A stretch of DNA of 43,364 nt from Alectoria sarmentosa (lineage: Eukaryota; Ascomycota; Lecanoromycetes; Lecanorales; Parmeliaceae): positions 1 through 43,364 of the forward strand of contig WOGZ01000283.1 of NCBI GenBank assembly GCA_009733775.1, written 5' to 3'. The notes beneath the pieces are model-generated. The model made no database searches, was not told where the DNA came from, and saw only the letters and a program-made list of their open reading frames with translations. Position 1 is the stretch's first letter. Each line of letters begins with the position of its first letter. This document shows, in pieces, positions 23,019 through 33,375 of the stretch. A program made the translations under genes and the position numbers.

Positions 23019-23256
23019 TGTCATGGCAGTTATTATGACAGAAGCATATATGCATTGTGTGGTGTATGAAGCTTGATTCTTTTTACAAAAATCTTAGCTA
23101 TTTGTAATGCTAAGCTAAGAACCTTGCCGAGGTACTTCCTTGGCAGGCAGACCTCGTTGGCAAGGCAGGTACCTTGCCAAGCCTACATGCTTGCCGTGAC
23201 AGAATCTCAATATCTGTCTTGGCGTGTCAAAACTCCGTTATGTCATTATCATATCA
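23019..23256 (-). repeat. 5' LTR of the Gypsy element, weakly RIPped
   Basis: TGTCATGGCAGTTATTATGACA ... ATTATCATATCA. Unlike its partner it keeps GC-rich words, among them CTTGGCAGGCAGACCTCGTTGG and the palindromic GGCAAGGCAGGTACCTTGCC. It also has an inverted TGTCAT/ATGACA pair at the start and GCATATATGC. Confidence 0.75.
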
Positions 23257-24204
23257 GGAGTTGATTTATCGTTATTGTAGTTATATTCACAAACTTTGCG
23301 AACCTCTTTTCGGAACACCTATATTTATGTTCGATTCAAATTTGAGATTTGCGGCGTCATTCAAAAGGTCGCTGTCATCGTCTTTTCGTTAATCGCCTTG
23401 AATATTTTCATTAAGGTCATTATACTCAGGTTTTTTGAAATCATTATGCTTATGCCCTTAAGGTCATTATACTCATGCTCTTAGGCGCTCCCTTAGGCGT
23501 TATTGCCGCCATCAACATTATGAATATCGTCGTTTACATTTTCCGCATGCACGCTACCAACCATTATTATCAAGCATCAATATTCTAAAACGACCTTCAC
23601 GAACCTTGCAGTCGATCGCATGCATATATGCATGTGTATATGCAATTCGGAATATTTCGTTCAATCGGAAAATAAACCCTCACATATATTCATCGATTAT
23701 ATGTCGATCGATTTTTGATGTGCATTAGATGTATTGAAAATGAATTTGTTAAAAAACGGTTTTTCGTCAAAAAGTGGAATTTTTTCCTTGTGACATCGTG
23801 GCGAATATGTTTAAAAGAACATAATCGTTTTCAGATTTTCGATTTTTCACTTTTTTTATTCGGCTTTGAACATCGCGAATTTCGAATCTCGTTTTTTGAA
23901 ATTCGAATGTTTATAAAGAATAAAGATGATGTATAAGAGATAAGAAATGATTTATAAAATAGAAATGATTTATAAAAGAGGATAATCGCTTTTATTTTCG
24001 AATTTTCATTGTTTTTATTCAATTTTGAATATCGCGAGTTTCGAATCTTATATTTAAAATTCGAATTTTTATAAGACGTATAAGAGATAAGAAAAATGTA
24101 TAAAGGTAATTTTATATTAATTATTCGACGTTAAATTCATTATAATTATCCGACGCTCGATTCATTTTATTTATTCGACATTCGATTTTTTTAAAAATAT
24201 GCGT

Positions 24205-24215
24205 GCGAAGGGAAA
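24205..24215 (+). other. Polypurine tract of the Copia element
   Basis: GCGAAGGGAAA immediately upstream of LTR TGTCGAAATT. The mirror copy at 8224-15891 has GCGAGCGAAAAGAAA in the same place. This is the expected plus-strand primer site. Confidence 0.6.
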
Positions 24216-24340
24216 TGTCGAAATTTAAATTATGTGATAAATCACGTGACACGAGCGTATGCGCTCGTAATATAGGTCGCACTTTTCTTCGTAACACTTT
24301 TAGAGTAATACAACTAAGTATTCTACATCATATTTTCACA
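24216..24340 (+). repeat. LTR, subfamily A (3' LTR)
   Basis: 125 bp; its reverse complement starts TGTGAAAATATGATGTAG and contains GTTGTATTACTCTAAAAGTGTTACGAAG, matching 15757-15891. Ends are TG...CA. Confidence 0.8.
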
Positions 24341-25628
24341 AATTTAAAATATTTTAGCTTAGCTCTATTTTATTCTTTTATATATATTAATATTTATCGT
24401 GACAATTATCTTAAAAAGACTTTATAAATTCGATATAAAATATATTAAAAAAATTCATTAAATTATATTCTTTTCATAATCATTATCGAAAATCTTACGC
24501 GTTACATAATCTTAAATTCATTCATATCAAAAATCAAAATGAAAATCGTGCAATTGAAAACAATTATATATACGAATAATACGATAATCATTATTTAAAT
24601 ACAAATCGAAATTAACGCGTTAATAATGATTTTCGAGATTTATTATAAGATTATAAATGTTAAAATCAATTAAACAAAATCATACATCTTATATATTAAA
24701 AAGATAATTCGAATTCGATTTAAAAACGTTAAGAAAATATCTTTAAATAACTTTTATAAACATTTAAATATTTTTATAAACATCATAATAAAACATTAAC
24801 TTAATATATTTTAAGCGAAAATATTAACAAAAATCAAGACGTCAACGAGGGCATAAATACGATATCATTTATCAATAAAAAAAATCATAATTATCAACAT
24901 TTTTATAATATCCCTATTTAATACGCTCTTCGCTTTTTAAAAATATCGATTAAAATTAAAAATAAATTAAACAAGAAATATTATAAATTAATATAAAATA
25001 ATAAAATTCGAAATATAATTCGAGACTTACATTTTTATTATTTTATAAATAAAATTAAAATTAAAAACATTAATTTACATTTTGTTATAAACTTTAATAC
25101 GATAATCACGATTAATAAAATTATTAACGATTTCAACGTTATATAAACTCAACTCGTCAAAAATGTTTTTATAATATACGTTAAATCTGAAAATGCAAAT
25201 TCGATATACGCTATAACGATAATCAACTCATAATTATTACACTTTACATATTAAATTAATTATATTTTAAAACCTTTATTATCATTATAACAAAATTGAA
25301 AAAAAATACGAAATAAAATAAAAATGATTTATTTTCATTTTTATCAATAACAACGAAATTATTAATTATTTTCGTATAATATCATATGTGTTCAAAAAAA
25401 GACTTAAATTTTAATGATATTAAAAAGTTCAATTTAATAATATAAGTAAATTTATAAAAGCGCGACGTTAAAACGTTTAACGATATTTAAAATTCAATAC
25501 GTTAATAATTTATAATTTTCTTTAATTTCATTTTTTTTAATGTTTATAATATAAAATGCGATAAAACGATTAATTTTAAATTATATTTTTAAAATATAAT
25601 ATTTCATATTTTCAAAGCAACACTTTTA
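24341..25628. other. AT-rich interval, G-poor plus strand
   Basis: No recognisable protein or repeat. On the plus strand C outnumbers G and the remaining G lies almost only in CpG (line 24901-24960: 9 C, 3 G, all three G in CpG). The same skew resumes right of 33371, so both pieces were probably one sequence before the element at 25634-33370 inserted. Confidence 0.5.
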
Positions 25629-25633
25629 ACATC

Positions 25634-25785
25634 AGAAATCAGATGGAACGAAACACGATTTTTATGAATAGAAGAGGATAATATTTTTAAGAAACCTGTT
25701 GCAGAAGCTATATATTAAGCAGAGTTCAGAAGTTAAGTTACATATGATCTAGTTGCAAAAGACTTTCAGATCGCATTTGTCAATT
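25634..25785 (-). repeat. 3' LTR of family D element
   Basis: AGAAATCAGATGGAACGAAACACG ... TCGCATTTGTCAATT on the plus strand. Aligns without net length change to 33219-33370; differences are mainly G/A and C/T. Inside the element, 24 bp away, is a run of five G on the minus strand (25809-25813), a possible polypurine tract remnant. Confidence 0.75.
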
Positions 25786-25803
25786 ATTACGGAACAAACA
25801 AGA

Positions 25804-26354
25804 TCAAGCCCCCGCGATCATAGCAGAAGCTTTTTGCAAGCATGTAAACATTATAAGCAATTGAGACAGGAAAATGTTTTCGCAACGTATGTCGAAAATC
25901 ATGTTCCGACGCACAACAAAACAAGATAAGACATTTTTTAAGTTAACTCGAAGCATAGTAAGAAGCTTCTTTCGAAGTCTTTTGCGAATAATATTTTCTC
26001 GAATATGTATCATAGAAATTGCTATAGAAAGCCTCGAGAAGAGTCTTAAAAAATTATTTTTTGAGAAATGCTTTAATGTATAAGATGGAAGTTTCTTTTG
26101 ATAACATCGATATTTTCTTTTTGAATTCATATTCGACTTTTTTTTCGTAAAAAGCTTTTTTCGTAGTTAAAGAAATGTTTCGACAGATTTTTCGATAGAT
26201 CTTTCGAATAGACTTTCGCAAATAGATAACGCACGTTTTGAAGCATAGCAATTTCTTTTAATCGATAAGTTGTGAATTTGAAAATTTCTTTTTTCCTTTT
26301 TTCGGGTGTATTATGAAAAAGACTTTGGAAGTTTTTTATGTATAAGTCGATCAA
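25804..26354 (-). pseudogene. 3'-terminal coding remnant of family D element
   Basis: Two overlapping minus-strand open stretches (108 and 75 codons) end at the GC-rich patch just inside the 3' LTR. They are Lys/Arg/Phe-rich. No integrase or RNase H signature could be identified. The part nearest the LTR (25790-26000) is less AT-rich than the rest of the element. Confidence 0.35.
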
Positions 26355-28812
26355 TATTCGGTTAGTACATGAGGTTTTTTAGATTAACAAAGTTGTTTTT
26401 AAAAGTGTTCGGTGAAAGTGATAAGGCGGATTCGTTTGTGACGCACGGTTTGAAAAGATAATAAAGGTGTTAACGCATTATCGGAAGCTTTTGTAAGATA
26501 ATCAAAACGTGAAATAAAAGTCTTTAAATGATCATCGTAATATGCGTGTTTGATTTTTTTATCGTTGAATTGCAAAAGGATAAAGGAACGTTTATGAATA
26601 TCATTATAATCATTTATATAAAAAGGTTTTCATTATTTGATTTAAAGTTTATTAATATTCTTTTGATATATTATGATGAAATCGTCGATGTGATGCGTGA
26701 TTATTAAGATCTTTCGGTTGTAACGAGTTATCATTTTATGTTTTCGTAAGTTGAATCGATTTTTGATTAGATTATGAAGGTTTGTTCGATATATAAAATA
26801 TTGTTTGACGATTTAAGCGTGTGCGAAAGGTTTTTTTAATTGTGTTATTTATTCGCGAACGTTTTTTTTTGATAATGTGAGAAGTGTGATTATGAAAGCG
26901 AAAGTTTTTTGTAAAGATTTAAAGAGAATGTTAATAAGTGTTAAATTTAGGTGTTTAATGATATGAGAATTAACATTTTTAATCGTTTTAAGTATTCGTT
27001 GATTTCATTTTTGTTGTAAATTGATAAAATGTTTACGTAAAATTTTTTCGAGCAATTTATTGAAAGATTTTATCATTTTTATGTTTTTGAAAGATCTTGA
27101 AAAATTATATGTGATTTAAATTTTTTCGTTTTGAAGAAATTTTCGAAGTTTTTTATTAAAAAAGTGTTATTCTCGATCATAATATATTATATAAGATTTT
27201 CGATATATTATAAAAATTAATTTCAAATATTAAATCTCGTTTTTGATATTAATTGTTTTGATAATAAATGAAATGTCAAATCGCGAAAAATAACAAATCA
27301 TATTGAGAATGTATGTATTTTTTGTTTTAATAATTGAAAATGGTTTTATGAAATTCATTTTTTATAATTAAAATAAATATGTGATTATAATAAAATTTAA
27401 TAATTAAGATCGAGCGGCAAATTTATATTTCGCGCATTTTAAACATCTTATAATATAACGTTTAACATTTTAAGATTAATTTGATTAGTAACATTTTCGA
27501 AATTTAATAAGAGTGTTTGTTTTAATTTAATGTTTAATCTAATTATGAGATTTTCATAATAACGTAAATATTTTTCCTTTTAATATATATGATAAATATA
27601 TTCTTTTTTTGAAAATTCATAAAACGTAATATATAATTTAATATTTATAAATTTTGCAAAATAAAGCGATAATGAGATTAAGAATTTCTGATGCTTTTAT
27701 AAAAAATCGATACACGTTTTTAAATCATATATTATTACGATAGTATTCGATTTATAAGTCAAAAAATGTTTTGTTGAAAACTTTTGCAAACATAATCCTT
27801 TTCGATTTTAATATTATCGCTTTTAAAGAAAATATTAACACATTATATAACGTTTCTTTGTTATAAATTTTTAATTGTTTTAAAATAAATAAAGTTGTTA
27901 AAAATGAGTCGAATTCGTTTTTTTCATCTTTTCAAATTTATTTAAATTTTTGAAAAATAAGTTCTTGTTATATTTGAGTTATGATAAAAGTTTTTGAATA
28001 TTTTAAATCGAATAAAGTTTTAAATAATTCGTCGATTATCTTGTTGTGAGATCTTAAAATGTATTTAATAATAAAATTGAGACGTCTTAATTTGTTTATT
28101 TAATATTTATAAACGTCTTCGTATAAGTCTGATGTCAAAAAATGAGTGAAAAATTTATAATTAATGTGAATTATAATTGAGTGATAGGGGTGTTTACATA
28201 AATAATCATATTTAAAACAAAATATAACGATAACGCAAAGCTTTTATTTATAAATGAAATATTTTCGTTAAATAATGTTAAAAGTAAATGAGTTATATAA
28301 AATAGAAATTTTAATATTCTTTTCGATATTCTTTCTCGTTGTTACGATAAACTTTAAAATAATTTTGAATATCATATCATAAGATTTTAAAACTTTTTGT
28401 AAAAAGATAATATCTGTTATGATAGTTAAGGCGTCGACTCGAGAAGCAAGTTGAAATTGAATAATAATAAGTTTTGCGGCAAATTTCGATGCGTTCGTGT
28501 AGAAATGAATAATGATTTTTAAATCAATTTTATATATTCTCGTTTTTATAAAACATTTAATTTTTAAGATCTCGAAAGATAATTGCTTTATTTGAATTTA
28601 TTTTTAATCGATTTTTTTCGTTAATCGTGATAAAAACCTGATTATTTTCGCAAAATTCTTTATTCATTTTTTCATAATATTTATTATATCGAGAAATCCT
28701 CTCACTTTTAATTAACTCGTTGGTGTAAATCAACGAATTATTTTGATAATTCTTTTTTGGAAAATATATATTCTTTTATCGATTTTATACATTATATCAA
28801 AAGCCTTAATTT

Positions 28813-29295
28813 TTATAATAAATAATCGAAATTTCTTAAATGAAAGTAAAAAATTTGTTTATTTAACTTTGAAAAAAAAATGATTTCGTAAAAACAAAAA
28901 AAATCCTCGAAATTTCGAAAATCATCGAAAAAATCATTTATATAAAAGATGAGAGATAAGGAAATTGTTAAGTTTATTGAGTGTAATAATGATGACTTTG
29001 AGTTTAAAGTTGAAATAAGATTAAATGCTCGATATGCAAATTTTATCATAATAAAGTTTATAAATTATGATTTTTATTGCATTTTTATGAATTGCATTTG
29101 ATTTATTTCGAAAATCGTGAAGAAAAAATAATAACGATTATTGAAATAAAATAAAATTGTGAGATAAGCATATTTCAAATTCGTTAAAAAAAAACAATCA
29201 TGTTTAAAATTTAAGAGATGATTATGTATTTTTGAATTAAGTTTCAAATGTGAACTCGAACTTTTTTTTGTTATTTTAAAATAATTAAAAATCAT
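28813..29295 (-). pseudogene. Family D reverse transcriptase remnant
   Basis: 29295-29074 contains LKYAYLTILFYFNNRYYFFF then INQMQFIKMQ. 29049-28813 continues KFAYRAFN, SSLLHSIN, FYINDFFDDFRNFEDFF. The likely original active site is FYMDDFFGGF; YIND is at 28933-28944. The order 'aspartate-led strand, HPD(S)RHY-like, QxQxxxMQ, then YMDD' is RT palm architecture. D to N and G to D changes fit G-to-A mutation of the coding strand. Inactive. Confidence 0.65.
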
Positions 29296-32200
29296 TTAAG
29301 ATTCATCGTTAAGTTTTAAATTTTCAATTTTATTTATCATTATAGCATATGCGTTTCATTGAGAAAAACGTCTATTCGTTAATTTTATAAATTTATAAAT
29401 TTCTTTTTTCAATTCATTTTATATTAGTTTTCGTAATTATCATTCGATATGAGTAAATCATCTCTTTTAAAATTTCGAGAAAATTGATTTAATTTTTAAA
29501 ACGATTCGAACACGATGCGTGATAAGATTAATATAAGATAAATTAATAAGATTCTCACAATTGAAATAACGATATTGCTATAATAATTATAATACACGTA
29601 TTTTTTATATTTTAATAATGATAAAAAAACTTAAAATAGATTCAAGTCTTAAATTAAAAGTTTATTTTTCGAATTCTTTAAATCTTAAAAAAAGATGTTG
29701 TTGCGAAAGACTTTTAATTATTCTTTTAATAAGAAATGTTTATGATAAAAACATTTATGAAAAAGTTGATATAAGAATATTTGATACGTTAAAGATTTCG
29801 GCAAATCATTTTGAAAAAAGAATCTTGATGGTTTTCGAAAAGATATTCGAAATTTTAAAAAGGATATTTTCGATATTTTTGAAACGAGCACGAATATACT
29901 TTGATCTTTTAACGTTTTATTTAAAATAATCTTGATTTATTGAAAATCTCGTTGAATTTCCTTCACATTAAATAAATCGTTTTTAAAATCAAAACTTTTC
30001 GAAAAAGCTTTCGAGAAATCTTCGATAATTTTATTTATAATAACTTTTCACGAAGGTTTTAAGGTTGTTATGACAATTTTCGAATATATTAATAGATTAT
30101 GATTTTTATAAAAGATTATTTTCGAATTTATGACATCACGAACCTTTTCATTAACAAATTTATTATTAATGAAAATAATAAATTGACGGATGAAGATGAA
30201 GACATCGATCGAATATAATTATAAAATTTTGAGAATTAAATTAAGGTATTTGAAACGATCATTTTCATTAATTGATATAATTTTCGAAATAATAAAATAT
30301 CGAATATTTCTTTATACATTTTTCATTTCGATATTCAATTAAATTCAATATTTAAAAATAATGTCTTTATGATTAACAACACGTATAAAAAGATTTTTGA
30401 ATTCGATCTCGAATAATAAGTTCGTATATAAATCTAATAAACGCATAAATTTTAAAAATATGATATTCATATTGAAACTCTAATTAATTTGAATTTGTGT
30501 CTTAAAAAGTTATATTTTCGTATCGTCTGATTGTTTTATTGTTATAAATATACGAAAGACTTTGTTAATATTAATTAATGAGCTTAGAAAGTGAGTATAT
30601 TTTTCGATTTTCGTAATAAAGGCTCTTATATTATAGGTATATATCGCGATAAATTGTTGCGAATTTCCGAGTTGTGAATTCCCGAGTTGTGAATTCTCGA
30701 GCGTTTGTGTAAATTGTTGAGAAAATAAGAAAAAAGTTTGTTGCGATTATTGAGGCTGAAACATCATTAATTAAAACGTTTATGAAATGTTTTAAAATGA
30801 AATTATAGATAATTATGATAATTGCTTCAACGTGAGTTGAAAAATATCAAATATTTAAATAATTGCGAAAGGTTTCAAAGTACGTTTTTTAAACATCTTG
30901 ATACAAAGACGCTTAAGTTTTTTATAAACAATCGAAGATTATATCATAAAATCAAATCAGAAGAGATTGACACGATTGTTTTAAAAAATCTAACGTATAA
31001 ATATGAAAGTATCATAAATAAATTCATTGAACATTTTTATTAAAGATTGTGATTTTATCTTTTTTTCGATATGTTTTTTGTTTTTTCTTTTAAAACGATT
31101 CTCATCAACATTTAAGATGTTTATTGAAGAATTTAATAAAATAGTTTGAAATTGATAAAGAGTTTATTGCGGAAGGATTGAAACTGTTTGAATAAGTGGC
31201 TGAGGTATTAATATATATTTCGGTCGCTTTTTTTGTTATCGTAAGGAAGGATCGATTGTAAGTTATAATGAGTTATCTTTTTTAAATTCTTCGATGTGAG
31301 CTCTTTTGTTCGAATCGAAACCTTCATTTAGAAATGTTTTTGCAATTTGAATATTTATAACAAAAAAAAAGCGGTTCAACTCGATAATTTCGAAAGTTAT
31401 TGAATTTGATTTTAAAAGCGTAATGTAAAAATCAATCGAATTTGATAATATAAGTTGATTCACGTCGAAAGTTGCGAAAGACTTTGAAAAAGTTTTTATC
31501 AAAATCTTATAAGGTTTCATGTTTTTATCATATTTATTAAATTTTATAAAAGCAAAGTTTGATTAAAAGTTATTATTAAAGACGATTATGCGTAAATATG
31601 ATTATTTTTATATAAAAAGAGATGCTTTAATATAAATAAATGATTTATAATTTATCGTTTTATATTTAATATAAAGCGATTTATTCTTTATATAAGATTA
31701 TGAAAAAATGTTATTAATGTAAAAATTCTTCGAAATAATTCGGTCAGGAATTTTTTTCGCAATAAGTTAAGAGTTATGAAAGCGATTATTCGAGTTATCT
31801 CCGTTTCTTTTAATATTCGCTCGATTAAGATTTTAAATGAAAACGTGATAATGATTTATATTAAATTTCGAATATTTAGATTTATATTGAAAAGCTTATT
31901 ATAAATCATGTTTTGAAAACGATTTTGTTTATTGAAATGAATTCGTATAAAAAAATCAGGTTTAATATTATAAAGTTTAATTATAAGGAACCTTAAAAGC
32001 TTGATGAGCAATTAATAAAAAAGTTATTTGTTATTATAAAAGATTCTTTTATATAAGAGATTTATAAAAATAAAACTCATTAATTTTTGCTTTTTCATTC
32101 AACAATTTTTAAATTTCGAGGTTATTTCGATATGCTTTTTCGATCAAATTGTAGATATCAAATAAAAATCGATCAATTTATGTTATATTTCGAATAATTT

Positions 32201-33218
32201 TTTTATGAATCTCGAAATTAATTAAATTTCGAATAAATGCTCGAAGAATGATATTTAAGAAAATTGATTTTAAAAAATTGAGTTTAAAAAAGATTGATGT
32301 TGAAGTAAAATAATTTTTAACATTTATTTTCTTTATAAGATTATAGGTTTTTTTGTAATAGGTCGATAATAATTCATTTGAACGTTGTCGTAATTCGATA
32401 AACTTTATCTCGAATGATATAAATGAGATTTTTATTTCTCTCGATGAAAAAGCATTATAAAATACGATTCGAAAATTATCGACGATAATATATATAAATG
32501 TTGATTTTGTTTTCGTAAAAAGATGATAAATATTCGAATCTTATTCGAATTATTTAATAACGTTTTTTATTAAAAGCATATTGAGATAATCGAGATATTT
32601 TATAAAAGGAAATCGATTTTCATTATCTTGATAATTTTTCATTTCGTAATCGAATTTGTTTAATCATTTAATTGTTATGATATCGATAATGTTTAAAAAG
32701 ATGTCACATAAAGCAAAAATAGAACGTGATATAATTGTTATCGTAATTTGAAAAAATATGAAAGTTTTTTCGAGGTGATTTAAAGGAGTGCTTTTGTAAT
32801 AAAAAAAAGAACTTCTGAAAGAAACTTTTGAACTTTGATTCGACAAATTTTTCGTGAAATTTGAATAATCAAAAGTGTAATGAAATGTTAATTCTTCGAG
32901 GAGATTTTTGAAAGGTTAATGTGAATTGTTTGAAAAGGTCACGATTTTGATGATGTAACGATTGTAAAAGTGATTATAATAAACTTTTAATAATGACTTC
33001 AAAAGTATAGATAAAAAGAGATTTTTTTTTGAGAAAAAAAAAAGCAATAGCTTTTGGAATTAATAGAAAGTTTTTTATAAAAGACTTTTTGATGAAGTAG
33101 AAAAATGAATGATTGAGGTTTTTTCGATCGAAGTTGATAAAAGTATTATGAGAACGATTGAAGATGATTATTGAAACGATCGATTTTAAGGTCATATGAG
33201 ATTTCGTGCACGTTTACC
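29296..33218 (-). other. 5' coding part of family D element, unresolved
   Basis: Should hold gag and protease. Minus-strand open stretches at 31520-31263, 32846-32664 and 33195-32974 show no motif I recognise. The sequence just inside the 5' LTR in element sense is GGTAAACGTGCACGAAATC, a candidate primer site but without a tRNA match I can name. Confidence 0.35.
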
Positions 33219-33370
33219 AGAAATCAGATGGGACGAAACACGATTTTTGTGGGTAAAAGAGGATGATATTTTTAAGAAGTTTGTTGCAGGAGCTATATAT
33301 TAAGCAGGGTTCAGAAGTTAAGCTATATGTGATCTAGTTGCAAAAGACTTTCAGATCGCACCTGTTAACT
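33219..33370 (-). repeat. 5' LTR of family D element
   Basis: AGAAATCAGATGGGACGAAACACG ... GCACCTGTTAACT, 152 bp; the better preserved copy. Contains CTAGTTGCAAAAGACTTTC, also found in the solo copy at 36147-36305. Confidence 0.75.
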
Positions 33371-33375
33371 ACATC

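Larger units (their letters stand above)
17133..23256 (-). mobile_element. RIPped Ty3/Gypsy retrotransposon
   Basis: Two LTRs of about 200 and 238 bp in the same direction bound 5.7 kb whose minus strand reads, in order, pre-RT, RT, RNase H and integrase C-terminus of a fungal Gypsy polyprotein. RT before integrase separates it from the Copia elements. No matching target duplication was found (AATAT on the left, GGAGT on the right). The two LTRs may come from different copies, or recombination removed the flanks. On the right it abuts a truncated Copia 3' region, so it inserted into or recombined with that element. Confidence 0.8.
23257..24340 (+). mobile_element. 3' end of a plus-strand Copia element with LTR
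   Basis: 23257-24215 is a further copy of the Copia 3' region (TTGATTTATCGTTATTG, TTATGTTCGATTCAAATTT, TTTTTCGTCAAAAAGTGGAA). It is less RIPped in its first 450 bp. It runs into the purine tract GCGAAGGGAAA (24205-24215), directly followed by the LTR. Its pol is absent: the Gypsy element begins immediately to the left. Confidence 0.75.
25634..33370 (-). mobile_element. RIPped LTR retrotransposon, family D, with TSD
   Basis: Two 152-bp direct repeats (25634-25785 and 33219-33370) frame 7.4 kb. ACATC stands directly outside on both sides (25629-25633, 33371-33375), a 5-bp target duplication. The minus strand carries an RT with a YIND box, so the right repeat is the 5' LTR. The LTR ends are AG...CT, not TG...CA. 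The base skew is opposite to that of the flanks and switches at the repeat borders. Family is uncertain: the RT looks Gypsy-like, but the words around the active site differ from the Gypsy element at 17-23 kb. Confidence 0.75.
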
